Shown here in pieces: positions 16,215 through 25,600 of a DNA stretch of 39,258 nt (the stretch's first letter is position 1; every line of letters begins with the position of its first letter). This DNA comes from JANNRA01 sp031401035 (GTDB lineage Bacteria > Desulfobacterota > Binatia > HRBIN30 > CADEER01): the NCBI GenBank assembly GCA_031401035.1, contig JANNRA010000214.1, positions 1-39,258 of the forward strand, written 5' to 3'. Under the pieces are notes generated by a model. The model saw only the letters and a program-made list of their open reading frames with translations. It did no database searches and was not told where the DNA came from. The position numbers and the translations under genes are program-made.

Positions 16215-17921
16215 ATGAATGATCGCCTGCTTCGCGTCGACATGACGACGCTGACCACGAAAGAGGAGCCGTTCCCGGCCGATTGGATCGCTCTGGGCGG
16301 CCGCGCGCTGTCGGCGCGCATCCTGGTGACCGAAGTCGATCCGACCTGCGATGCCCTCGGGCCTGACAACAAGCTGATCATCGCGCCCGGCTGTCTGGGC
16401 GGGTCAGTGGCGCCGACGTCGGGCCGCACCAGCATCGGCGGCAAGAGCCCGCTTACCGGCGGCATCAAGGAAGCCAATGCCGGCGGCCAGGCTGGCCAGA
16501 AGCTGATGCGGCTCGGCTACCGGGCCGTGATCGTCGAAGGGCAGGCGAAGGATGCCGGCAAGCGCTACCTCCTGACGGTGACGGCCAGCGGCGTCGCGCT
16601 GCGCGAGTGCCCGGAGTTGAAGGGCCTGCGCACCTACGACGCCTGCAGCAAACTCGCCGAGACGCACAGCAAGCGCGCCGCCTTCATCCTCTGCGGCCCG
16701 GCCGGCGAGGCGCGCTACAAGGGCGCCAGCGTCGCGCTCACCGACGACGACCATCGTTACCCGACCCGCCATGCCGCGCGCGGCGGACTCGGCGCCGTCA
16801 TGGGCGCCAAGGGGCTCAAGGCAGTGGTGGTCGACGACGAGGGTACGAAGGCGCGCATGGCGAAGGATCCCAAGGGATTCAAGGAGCGCGTTGGCGCGCA
16901 GGTGAAGCACCATCAGGAAGGGCCGCAGCTGTTTGCGCGTGGGACCTCCGCGTTGGTCGGCATGGCGAACATGATGGACACCCTGCCGACGAAGAACCGC
17001 CGTTTCATGCAGTTCGACAAGGCGATGGACATCGACGGGTCCAATATCATCGCGAATTTCGAGACGCGCGGCGGCAGCATGCACCACTGCATGACCGGTT
17101 GCATCGTGTCGTGCTCCAACGTCGTGCACGGGCCCGACGGTAAGTACGTCACGTCGGCGCTGGAGTTCGAGACCCTGGCGCTGATGGGTTCCAACTGCGA
17201 GATCGGCAACCTCGACGCGATCGCCAAGATGGACCGCCTGTGCGACGAGCTCGGTCTGGACACCATCGAGACCGGCGGTGCGATGGCGGTGGCGATGGAA
17301 GCCGGCAAGCTGGCTTGGGGCGATGACGTCGCGACGGTGGCGCTGCTCGAGACGGTGGACAAGGGCGCGGAACTGGCCGTGGATATCGCCGAGGGCGTCG
17401 TTCACACCGGCCAGAAGTACGGCGTCGAGCGCATCCCGGCCGTCAAGGGGCAGGGCGTACCGGCGTGGGAGCCGCGCACGCTGAAGGCGACCGGCATCAC
17501 CTACTGCACCAGCCCGATGGGTGCGGACCACACCGCCGGCCTGATCGCCATGCCGGTGCCCGACGGCGCGCGTGCCTCGCAGGATGCGCAGATCGTCAAC
17601 GCGGTGTGCGATTCGAGCGGCTTCTGCCAGTTCCAGCAGCCGAGCATGGATGAGATGCGGATCTACTTCAACGCCATGTACGGCCTGGAGCTGACGCCGC
17701 GGGACATCGTCCAGTACGGCTGGCGCTGTCTGCAGGACGAGTGGGCGTTCAACCGCAAGGCCGGCCTCGGTGAGCACACCGATGCGTTGCCGGATTGGAT
17801 GAGCACCGAAGCGATCCCGAGCAACGGCGCGGTGTTCGACGTGCCGCGCGAGGAGTTGCAGCGGGTCTTCACGTTGATGGAGTTCAACGAGGAAATGATG
17901 TCGCAGCGCGCCAGCGGCTGA
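16215..17921 (+). CDS. Aldehyde:ferredoxin oxidoreductase family protein (tungsto-bispterin)
   Basis: A 568-residue AOR-family enzyme; members oxidise aldehydes to acids, or reduce acids, with ferredoxin and a W/Mo-bispterin cofactor. The N-terminal domain has LGGRALSARIL and the GRTSIGGKSPLTGGIKEAN stretch that contacts the pterins. HAARGGLGAVMGAKGLKAVVV is the family core. The Fe-S motif is C-MTG-C-IVS-C, a CX3CX3C spacing, with a fourth Cys probably in VCDSSGFC. AGGAGGA (16198-16204) is best spaced for ATG 16215; a GTG at 16209 is the alternative. No ferredoxin or molybdopterin gene is adjacent. The substrate is unknown. Confidence 0.88.
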   Translation: MNDRLLRVDMTTLTTKEEPFPADWIALGGRALSARILVTEVDPTCDALGPDNKLIIAPGCLGGSVAPTSGRTSIGGKSPLTGGIKEANAGGQAGQKLMRLGYRAVIVEGQAKDAGKRYLLTVTASGVALRECPELKGLRTYDACSKLAETHSKRAAFILCGPAGEARYKGASVALTDDDHRYPTRHAARGGLGAVMGAKGLKAVVVDDEGTKARMAKDPKGFKERVGAQVKHHQEGPQLFARGTSALVGMANMMDTLPTKNRRFMQFDKAMDIDGSNIIANFETRGGSMHHCMTGCIVSCSNVVHGPDGKYVTSALEFETLALMGSNCEIGNLDAIAKMDRLCDELGLDTIETGGAMAVAMEAGKLAWGDDVATVALLETVDKGAELAVDIAEGVVHTGQKYGVERIPAVKGQGVPAWEPRTLKATGITYCTSPMGADHTAGLIAMPVPDGARASQDAQIVNAVCDSSGFCQFQQPSMDEMRIYFNAMYGLELTPRDIVQYGWRCLQDEWAFNRKAGLGEHTDALPDWMSTEAIPSNGAVFDVPREELQRVFTLMEFNEEMMSQRASG

Positions 17922-17945
17922 GACGTTCGGCAGGGACCGCATGTC

Positions 17946-17975
17946 CGCGGGGGCGCCGGTGACGGCGCCCCCGCG
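17946..17975. terminator. Bidirectional hairpin between the AOR and orn genes
   Basis: A perfect 13-bp stem pairs CGCGGGGGCGCCG (17946-17958) with CGGCGCCCCCGCG (17963-17975), loop GTGA. It sits between two convergent stops (17921 and 17982) and could end transcription from both sides. The T tracts are poor. Confidence 0.7.
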
Positions 17976-17981
17976 TGCGTT

Positions 17982-18530
17982 TCAGGCCGGCAGGAAGAAG
18001 TGCGTCCGGTAGAAGCGCAACTCGGCGATCGATTCGCGGATGTCATCGAGTGCCAGGTGGGCGTGCCGTTTCTCCGGCGCTGGCGGCCCGGCGGGGTACC
18101 AGCGTTGCACCAGCTCCTTCACGGTGCTGACGTCAATGTTGCGGTAGTGGAGATACGCATCGAGCGTCGGCATGTAGCGGACCAGAAAGCGGCGGTCCTG
18201 GTGGATCGAGTTGCCGCACAGCGGCGAGGTCCGTTCGGGGCAGTACTGGCGGACGAATGCGAGGGTCTGCGCCTCGGCGTCGGCGACCGATAGCGGCGAG
18301 GTGCGCACGCGCGCCGTCAGGCCAGAGGCGCCGTGGTGATCGCGGTTCCAGTCGTCCATCGCGGTCAGCACCGCGTCGGACTGGTGCACGGCGAGGACCG
18401 GCCCCTCGGCGACGAGGTCGAGATCGGGCGTGGTGATCAGCGTCGCGATCTCGAGGATCACGTCGCGGTCGGCCCGGAGTCCGGACATTTCCATGTCCAT
18501 CCAGGCGAGATGGTCCGGGTGCTGGCTCAT
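17982..18530 (-). CDS. orn: Oligoribonuclease
   Basis: A 182-residue DEDDh 3'-5' exonuclease that degrades di- to pentaribonucleotides, including pGpG from c-di-GMP turnover. The motifs are WMDMEMSGL (Exo I, with Ser where Thr is usual), GNSIHQDRRFL (Exo II) and HLALDDIRESIAELRFYR (Exo III), the last being an Orn signature. Full family length. The ATG at 18530 lies 19 bases after the pepN stop, so it is probably co-transcribed with pepN. Confidence 0.94.
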   Translation of the reverse strand: MSQHPDHLAWMDMEMSGLRADRDVILEIATLITTPDLDLVAEGPVLAVHQSDAVLTAMDDWNRDHHGASGLTARVRTSPLSVADAEAQTLAFVRQYCPERTSPLCGNSIHQDRRFLVRYMPTLDAYLHYRNIDVSTVKELVQRWYPAGPPAPEKRHAHLALDDIRESIAELRFYRTHFFLPA

Positions 18531-18549
18531 CGGGGCGCCGCGACGCGCA

Positions 18550-21105
18550 TCACGGGTTCGTGCGCAGCGCGCTCGCGACCGTTGGGGCGAGGCGGCGGCA
18601 GACCGCGGCGTCGATCGAGAGCTGCTCGATGGTCTGCGCCACCGTCTCGCGGGTCTCGTCGGTCGCGCAGCGGGGGAGAAAGGCGCACACCTCACTCGCC
18701 GCAGGTTCGGGCGTCAGCTGGGCGAGCGCGCGGACGACGTTCTGCTGCAACATCGGATCGAGTCCGGCGGTCACGTCGTTCCAGCGCGTATGGACGAACT
18801 CCCACGCCGCCAGCCGCGCCGCGCGTCCGCCGAGCAGGCGGGCGTACACGTGCGCCCGGTCCTGTGGCCGCACTTCGTCGCTGAGCGTCAGGGCCAGCGT
18901 GCGCTGAACCAGTTCCGGCGCTTCGAAGGCGGTCAGGCCGATCAGGAAGCGCTGCTCCTCCTCGGGGTCGTTGGCAGCGCCGCGTTTGTGCTCCAGGTAG
19001 CGCTGATACAGCGCTGTGTCGCCGGCGCGAGCCGCGATGCCGACGACGGCTGACGCCAGGTTGGGGTCGATCGTGGCGGGATCGACGAGATAGCGTGTGA
19101 GGCGCCGCTGCGCCTCGGCGATCACCGCGGCGTCGCCGCCGAGTTCGCCGAGCGCGGCGATGGCCGTGGCGCGACGCAGGCGGTCGTCGACGGACTCGCC
19201 GGCCCGTACGTCCCAGCCGAGTGCCTCGACATGCGGCCGATAGAAGGCGGCGGCAAAGCCGGAGAAGGCCGGCTCGCTCGCTTCGTCCACCAGGTGCGTC
19301 GCCATCCAGTACAGGCGTTCGGTGACCGCCGCGAGCACGGCGCGATCGCGCTCATCCCGGTAGCCGGCCAGCATGGTGAGGAACTGCGCCATGTCGATGC
19401 GGCAGGCCTTCGTCAACGCCCACTGATTGCCGACCAGGGTCAGGCGCTCCGGCGGCGTCAGCGCCGACTGGATGACTGGGACCAGGCGCGCCAGCGACGC
19501 GTCGTCGAGGGCGAAGCGGTAGAAGCCGGCGCCGTCGCCGTTGGGGAAGAACCAGTCGCCGTCGGGCAGCGGCACCGTCTGCTCGGCGCGATTCACCACG
19601 ACGCGCACCTCCCTCACGCCCGCGGCTGTGCCGACTTTGAGGACCACCGGCGTCGGCCACAGGTCGGCCGTCGCCGACGGCACGGCATCGGGATCGGACG
19701 AGAAGCGTTCCTGCCGTATGTGCAGCGCGCCGTCCGTCGCCGCGAAGCTGAGCAACGGATGACCGGGCAGGGTGATCCATGCGTTGGCGATAGCCGCGAC
19801 GTCGCGCCCGGAGGCGACGCCGAGCTCGCGCCAGAAGTCGTCGGCCGTGGCGTTCGCTTCCCGGTAGCGCTCCAGGTACGTGCGCACGCCGCGGCGGAAG
19901 ATCTCGGCGCCGAGGAAGCCCTCGAGCATCCGCACCACCCCGGCGCCCTTCCAGTAGGTGATGACGTCGAAACGCTCGGTGGCCTGCTTGGCGTTCTTCA
20001 CCTCGAAGGAGATCGGGTGGGTCGAGGCGAGGGCATCGAGCGCGAACGGGCGCGCCAGGGTGGCGACGAAGTCGCGCCACATGCCCCACTCGGGCACCAG
20101 GTCGGCGACGACCTTGTAGCCGATGAACGTCGCGAACGACTCGTTCAGCCACAGATCGTCCCACCACGCCATGGTGACCAGGTCGCCCCACCACATGTGC
20201 GTCAGCTCATGCGCGGCGGTGTAGTAGATGCCCTTCAGCGCTGGCGTCGAGGCGCGCTCGGCATCGGCGGCGATGGCGGTCAGGCGGTAGGTGATGGCGC
20301 CCGGGTTCTCCATCGCGCCGGCCTCGAAATCGGGCACGCCGATCGCGTCGACCTTCGCATACGGGTACGGAATGCCGGTGTAGTCCTCGAGATACTCGAG
20401 CGATCGCGCGTGTGCGTCGCGCGCGTACACGCCTTTCGCGGCCATGCCGCGCGGCAGGAAGACGCGCACCGGCCAGCCAGTCGTGGTGTGGACGACCGGC
20501 GTCGCCTCGTAGGGGCCGACGGTATAGGCAACCAGGTACGACGAGATCGGCGGCGTCTCGGCGAACTGTACCTCCTTGCGGCCGCCGCCGAGATCGGTCT
20601 CGCGCAGGACGGCGCCGTTGGCGATGGCGACCAGTGCCGACGGCACATTCAGGGTCAGCGCGAAGCGCGCCTTGAATGCCGGCTCGTCGAAGCAGGGAAA
20701 AGCGCGCCGCGCGTCGGCGGCCTCGAACTGCGTGGCGGCGTAGCGCGCGCCGTCCTTCAGCGAGCGGTAGAAGCCGCGCAGGCGCGCCAGGATGGCGCCG
20801 CGAAAATCGCAGCAGAGGCGGATGGACCCGGGCGGCAGCGCACGTGGGAACGTCAGCGTGGCGGTCTCGGCAACCGGGTTGTAGGACACCTCCGCGGCCA
20901 ACCGAGCGCCGTCGGCGAGCAGGGCACGCACGGCGCTGATCTCGAGCTCGAGGGCATGCACCGTGACCGTGGTCGTTGGTTCCGCGACCAACACCTCGAT
21001 CTCCTCGCTGCCGCGGAACTGCCAGGCGTCGAGATCGACCTCGATGGCGAGATCGTAGCGGACGGGCGTGACAGTGCGGCTGAGGCGGAAGTCGCGATCG
21101 GTCAT
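18550..21105 (-). CDS. pepN: M1 family aminopeptidase (PepN/ERAP-like)
   Basis: An 851-residue zinc aminopeptidase that removes N-terminal residues from peptides. The substrate motif GAMENPGAITYR and the zinc motif HELTHMWWGDL with the third ligand in WLNESFA (HEXXH-18-E) are intact. The N-terminal beta-saddle (about 1-190), catalytic domain (190-440), small beta domain and a helical ERAP1-C-like domain (from about 530) are in order. No signal peptide is seen, so it is probably cytoplasmic. It is followed by orn and preceded on the same strand by the IPTL-tailed cohesin protein (61-base gap with a palindrome). Confidence 0.93.
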   Translation of the reverse strand: MTDRDFRLSRTVTPVRYDLAIEVDLDAWQFRGSEEIEVLVAEPTTTVTVHALELEISAVRALLADGARLAAEVSYNPVAETATLTFPRALPPGSIRLCCDFRGAILARLRGFYRSLKDGARYAATQFEAADARRAFPCFDEPAFKARFALTLNVPSALVAIANGAVLRETDLGGGRKEVQFAETPPISSYLVAYTVGPYEATPVVHTTTGWPVRVFLPRGMAAKGVYARDAHARSLEYLEDYTGIPYPYAKVDAIGVPDFEAGAMENPGAITYRLTAIAADAERASTPALKGIYYTAAHELTHMWWGDLVTMAWWDDLWLNESFATFIGYKVVADLVPEWGMWRDFVATLARPFALDALASTHPISFEVKNAKQATERFDVITYWKGAGVVRMLEGFLGAEIFRRGVRTYLERYREANATADDFWRELGVASGRDVAAIANAWITLPGHPLLSFAATDGALHIRQERFSSDPDAVPSATADLWPTPVVLKVGTAAGVREVRVVVNRAEQTVPLPDGDWFFPNGDGAGFYRFALDDASLARLVPVIQSALTPPERLTLVGNQWALTKACRIDMAQFLTMLAGYRDERDRAVLAAVTERLYWMATHLVDEASEPAFSGFAAAFYRPHVEALGWDVRAGESVDDRLRRATAIAALGELGGDAAVIAEAQRRLTRYLVDPATIDPNLASAVVGIAARAGDTALYQRYLEHKRGAANDPEEEQRFLIGLTAFEAPELVQRTLALTLSDEVRPQDRAHVYARLLGGRAARLAAWEFVHTRWNDVTAGLDPMLQQNVVRALAQLTPEPAASEVCAFLPRCATDETRETVAQTIEQLSIDAAVCRRLAPTVASALRTNP

Positions 21106-21150
21106 GCGCGCGACGCTACCGCATCACGCCGGCAGCGGCCAGACGTGCTG

Positions 21151-21166
21151 ACGCGGCGCGCCGCGT
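21151..21166. repeat. Perfect 16-bp palindrome between two minus-strand genes
   Basis: ACGCGGCGCGCCGCGT is its own reverse complement and abuts the stop of the cohesin-like gene (21167), 46 bases before the pepN start. It may be a weak terminator or a protein site. There is no T tract. Confidence 0.4.
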
Positions 21167-22432
21167 TCAGGCGCCGCGCCGCAGCAACCGCGCCAGCTGC
21201 CAGAGCAGCCCGGCGCCGAGCAGCAGACCGAGCGCCATGGCGCCGTGCTGATCGAGAGCCGGAATCTGCGTCGGCGGCTGCGGACCGACGGTGACCACCG
21301 GGCCGCTGACGCCATTCAGCGTGTCGCGCGCGAAGATCCGCTCGCCCGACACCAGCGCCCGCGTCAGGCCGATTCCGGGCCCGTCGCTGACGAACGCACC
21401 GGAGCCGTTGCTGCCGCCGGTGCCGATCACCTGGCCGCCGTTCTCGGCGACGATCTCGATGCGCGGTGCCGGCACGTTGGCGGCGCCGCTCCCGAAGACG
21501 CGCGTCGAGCCGGCGACGGCGCCGGAGGCGATGCGCGGTGTCGGCACCGGGGTCGCGGTGGCGGTATTGGTCGCCGTGCTGGTCGCGGTGGCGACCGGCG
21601 TCGGCGTGATGGTGAACGTCGGCGTGAAGGTGTTCGTCGGCGGCGCCGTCAACGTCGGCGAGGGCGTTGCCGTCGCCGTTCCGGTATTGGTCGCCGTGCC
21701 CGTCACCGTCGCGGTGGACGACGGGCCGATGGTCGGCGTGTCTGTGACCGTCGCGGTAAAGGTCCGCGTTGCGGTGTTGGTCGCCGTGGCGGGAGCCAGC
21801 GTGTTGGTCGGCGTCGCGGCGGCTACCGTATTGGTCGTCGTCGCCGTCGTCGTGCGCGTCGCGCTGGCCGTCGCCGTCGGTACTGGCACTGTGCTTGTCG
21901 CACTGGCGGTGGCGGTGCTGGTGGGCTGGGTCGGCCCGACGGTGAGCTGGCCGTCCGATCTCTCGCAACTCGGTGAACCCTCGTTGAGCAGGCAGCCGTT
22001 GGGCACCTCAGTGGTGGCCATGAACGTCAGTGGCGAGACGCCGTTGGCGACGCCTTGGAAGGTGACGTTGAACAGCGTCCCGGCGCCGGCCATGAGGCCA
22101 CCCGGGCAGGCGGCGGTGACGACGACCATGCCCCCCGGAATCATCAAGTCCCCGACGACGATCGTGCAGCCGGACGAGAAGGGCGTGCCCTGCACCAGCG
22201 TCGCGGTGGCGATGCTGCTCGAGTATGTGAACGCGACGGCGAAACTGAGGATACCGCTGCCGTTGGCAATGGTGACCGGTACGACGGTGGTTTCGGAGAC
22301 GGCGTTGATGACCGCGTTCCCAGGCAGTGCCACCTGCACGGCTGAGACGGAGGCGGCCGAGAACAGGACCGTGATCGCGAGCAGAGTCGCTTTCGTCAAC
22401 CGCGCCACCGCTCTCGCCGACCAGACACCCAT
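21167..22432 (-). CDS. Secreted cohesin-like protein with Thr/Ala stalk and IPTL-type C-terminal signal
   Basis: A 421-residue exported protein. The signal peptide (about 1-31) ends SAASVSA. A single cohesin-like domain follows (about 32-165), with VVPVTIANGSGILSFAVAF and GAGTLFNVTFQGVANG. Then come a Thr/Ala/Pro stalk (about 167-300) and a small beta-rich segment (about 300-385) with GSGAFVSDGPGIGLTRALVSG, possibly Ig-like. The tail IPALDQHGAMALGLLLGAG plus basic residues closely resembles IPTL-CTERM sorting signals. Of two ATGs six bases apart, 22432 is better spaced from GGAGG; 22438 is only one base from it. It lies downstream of the NHL-dockerin gene on the same strand, so the two may form one operon. 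Confidence 0.8.
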   Translation of the reverse strand: MGVWSARAVARLTKATLLAITVLFSAASVSAVQVALPGNAVINAVSETTVVPVTIANGSGILSFAVAFTYSSSIATATLVQGTPFSSGCTIVVGDLMIPGGMVVVTAACPGGLMAGAGTLFNVTFQGVANGVSPLTFMATTEVPNGCLLNEGSPSCERSDGQLTVGPTQPTSTATASATSTVPVPTATASATRTTTATTTNTVAAATPTNTLAPATATNTATRTFTATVTDTPTIGPSSTATVTGTATNTGTATATPSPTLTAPPTNTFTPTFTITPTPVATATSTATNTATATPVPTPRIASGAVAGSTRVFGSGAANVPAPRIEIVAENGGQVIGTGGSNGSGAFVSDGPGIGLTRALVSGERIFARDTLNGVSGPVVTVGPQPPTQIPALDQHGAMALGLLLGAGLLWQLARLLRRGA

Positions 22433-22600
22433 TCCCATACCTCCGAGCTACCCGCGGGTCCGCCCGCGTCATGCCGAAAAACTCGCCGATCTTCTAGGGT
22501 TCCGGACCCGACGAAGTCAAGCGAATAGCCGTGCAACCCCGTCTCCGTCAATGCCAAAGTTGACGGTTCGCGGGCAGCAAACGGCGGCCGCAGCGGCGCT

Positions 22601-25600
22601 TCAGCGCGAACGGGCGTGGGTGACGACGCGGGCCGGCTGTTCGTCGACGAGGGCGCCATCGAGGTGCAGCCCGAGGTCGGCACCATCGGCGACCTGGAAG
22701 ATCAGCAGCACGGTGGCGCCGCGGCCGCCGCTGAGCGGCGTGCCGCTCGCCAGGCTGATGCCGAGGCTGCCGTCGCCCTCGTTGGTGGTGATCATCGCCT
22801 CGGCGGCGGCACCGCGCGGGCGGGCGCCGACGAAGTCGGCGGCGTCACCGTCGAAGCGCAGGCGCAGGTCGAAGGCCTGGACCGGGGCGGCGGACTGCAC
22901 ATAGAGCGGCACGATCACGCGGCCGCCTGGGCGGCGCCGCGGTGCTCCGGCGTGCAGCGTGGCCGCGGCGGAACTCTGCTGGCGCAGCGCGCCGCCGGCG
23001 GCAGTCGTCCAGTTGCCGGTGCAGTCGCCGCGCAGGATGCCCTTGAAGCTCTGGCCGGCTGCCGAGGCGGCAAGCGGATTGAGGATAATCGCGCCCTGCT
23101 GACAGCCGGTGAGCGACACCACCGGCTGGATGAGCAACTGATTCGGGACCGTCGTGGCGGCCGGGATGAACGCCCAGTCGGAGCCGCACGCGGTCGCGGC
23201 CGGCAGTTGGTCCATGACGCCGGCGCTGAATTGCAGGATGCGCACCGCGTCGAGGGTGCTCAGGCTGCCGTCACCGGTGACGTCGCAGGCGAGTCGTTGC
23301 TCGCTGGTGAAGCTGTGCAGGCCGGCGAGCACCTGCAGGACGCGGGCGGCATCGAGGGAGCTGATCGCGTTGCCGAAGCCGCCCAGCTTTGCCGGCTCGA
23401 GGCTCAGCGTGCCGAGCGGCACGCTGAGCGTGCTGTACTGGCCCTGCGCGTTGGTCTCGACGGTGGTGAAGGTCGATCCGCCGAGCGCCACCTGCACGCC
23501 GGGAACGACCTGCTGATTGGCATAGTAGGTGACGGCGCCGGATACGGACGCCGTGCTGGCGCCCGGCGTTGAGGTGCGCGTGGCAGTGCCCGTGCGAGTC
23601 GGCGTCTGCGTCTTTGTCGGCGTCGCCTGGATGCTGGTCGGGGTCGAGGTCGCCGGCGGCGGCGGGGGCGTCCAAGTTGGTGTCGGGGTGAACGTCAGCG
23701 TCGGCTGGACCGAGCCGGTGAAATCGATCAGCCGAATCCGACCCGTCGAGCGGCTCGAAACGAACGCATAGCTGCCGTCGAGGCTTGCGGCGACACCCGT
23801 CGGTTCCCCAAAGCTTGCATCCAGAGCGGCTCCGCCGTCGCCCGAGTGATCGATCGCGCCGTTGCCGGCGGCAGTGTGGATGATCTGCTTGCTGTCGACG
23901 ACCCGCATGCGGTTGTTGCGTGAATCGGCGAAGTACAGGTTCTCGAATGCGTCCAGGGCCAGCATCGTCGGGGAGTAGATGCGCGCTTCGATCGCCGGCC
24001 CTCCGTCGCCGGTGAAGCCGGCGGCGCCGCTGCCGGCATAGGTCGTGATGACATTGGTCCCCGGATCGATGCGCCGGATGCGCTGATTTCCCGTATCCGC
24101 GATGTACACCGTGCCGTCGTCGGCTACGGCGACATCGAGCGGGCTGCGGATGCCCGCCAGATGCGCCTGTCCGCCGTCGCCCGAATAGGTGCTGCTGCCA
24201 GTTCCGACGATGCTCGTGATGATGCCGTTCGAGACCTTGCGGATGCGATGGTTCTGCTGGTCGGCGATGTAGACGTCGCCGCTGCGATCGACGGCCAGTC
24301 CGGTGGGACCCGAGAGCTGGGCCGAGGTGGCGAGGCCATCATCCCCACTGTAGCCGCGCGCGCCCGTGCCCGCGAAGGTTGAAATGATCCCGCGTGGATC
24401 GATCTTGCGAATGGCGTGGTTGACGCTGTCGGCAATGTAGATGAGCCCGCGTGCCTGGTCGACGGCGACGTCGAGCGGCACCTGCAGCAACGCGTCGGTC
24501 GCCTGGCCGCCGTCGCCTGCGTATCCGGCTTCGCCGGTGCCGGCGATGACGCGGATCGAGGCGTCACTGCCATCGACGAGGCGGACGACATGGTTGGTAC
24601 CGTCGGCGAAGTACAGATCGGGAAGGGCGCCGTTGCCAATCGCGGTCGTCGCGCCACGCGGATCGACGAGCGCATCGATCGCGGCGCCGCCATCGCCGAG
24701 GCCGCCGCCGACGACGGACTCGATGATCCCGGCGCGCACGCGACGCACCCGGTTGTGCTGCGAGCGGGCCAGGTCGGTGGTCTGGGCGATGTACACATCT
24801 CCCTGCGCGCTGACCGCGATGCCGTAAGGCGCATGCATTTCGGCCTCGCCTGCCGGGCCGCCGTCGCCCGCCGATCCAGCCTGGCCGCTGCCGGCGATCG
24901 TCGTGATCACGTAGTTGCTGGGGAACGCGACGCCGGGCACGGGGGTCAGCTTGCGCCCCCGCCGCTGCAGGCTCGCGGCGACGAAGATATTGCCCTGGGC
25001 ATCGGCCGCGACCTGCGTCGGTGCGTGCACCACCGCCGACAGCGCCGGGCCGTCGTCCCCGGGGACCGAGCCGCCGCCGCCGCCGATGGTGAAGATACGC
25101 TGGTCGCTGGCACGCACCACGCGCACCAGGTTGTTGCCGAAGTCGGCGATGAACAGGTTCCCTTGCGTATCGAAGGCCACGTCGGCGGGGGTGCGCAGCA
25201 GGGCCTGTGTTGCGAGTCCGCCGTCCCCAGTCTTGCCGGCGGTGCCGGTTCCGGCCACGGTGCTGATCACGCACGAGGTCGGAGAGCATCCCGACGGACC
25301 GATCTTGCGCACCAGATTATTGGTCGAATCGGCGATGTACACATATCCGTCCGGGCCGATCGCGATGCCCCACGGCCGCGACAGGTTCGCGGCCGTGGCG
25401 CTGAGGGTGTGGCCGTTGAAGCCGTTCACGCCGGTGCCGGCGAACGTCGAGATGATGCCCTGCGGCGTGACCTTGCGGATACGGTTGTTGTCGTAATCGG
25501 CGATGAACACGTTGCCGCTCGCGTCGCGCGCCGCATCGAGCGGCAACGACAGCATCGCGTCGCTCGCCTGGCCGCCGTCTCCGCCGTAGCCCTTGATGCC

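Noticed and set aside
19231..21294. Long plus-strand frame antisense to pepN
   Set aside because: pepN has all catalytic motifs on the minus strand; this frame is Arg/Gly/Asp-rich with no family features.
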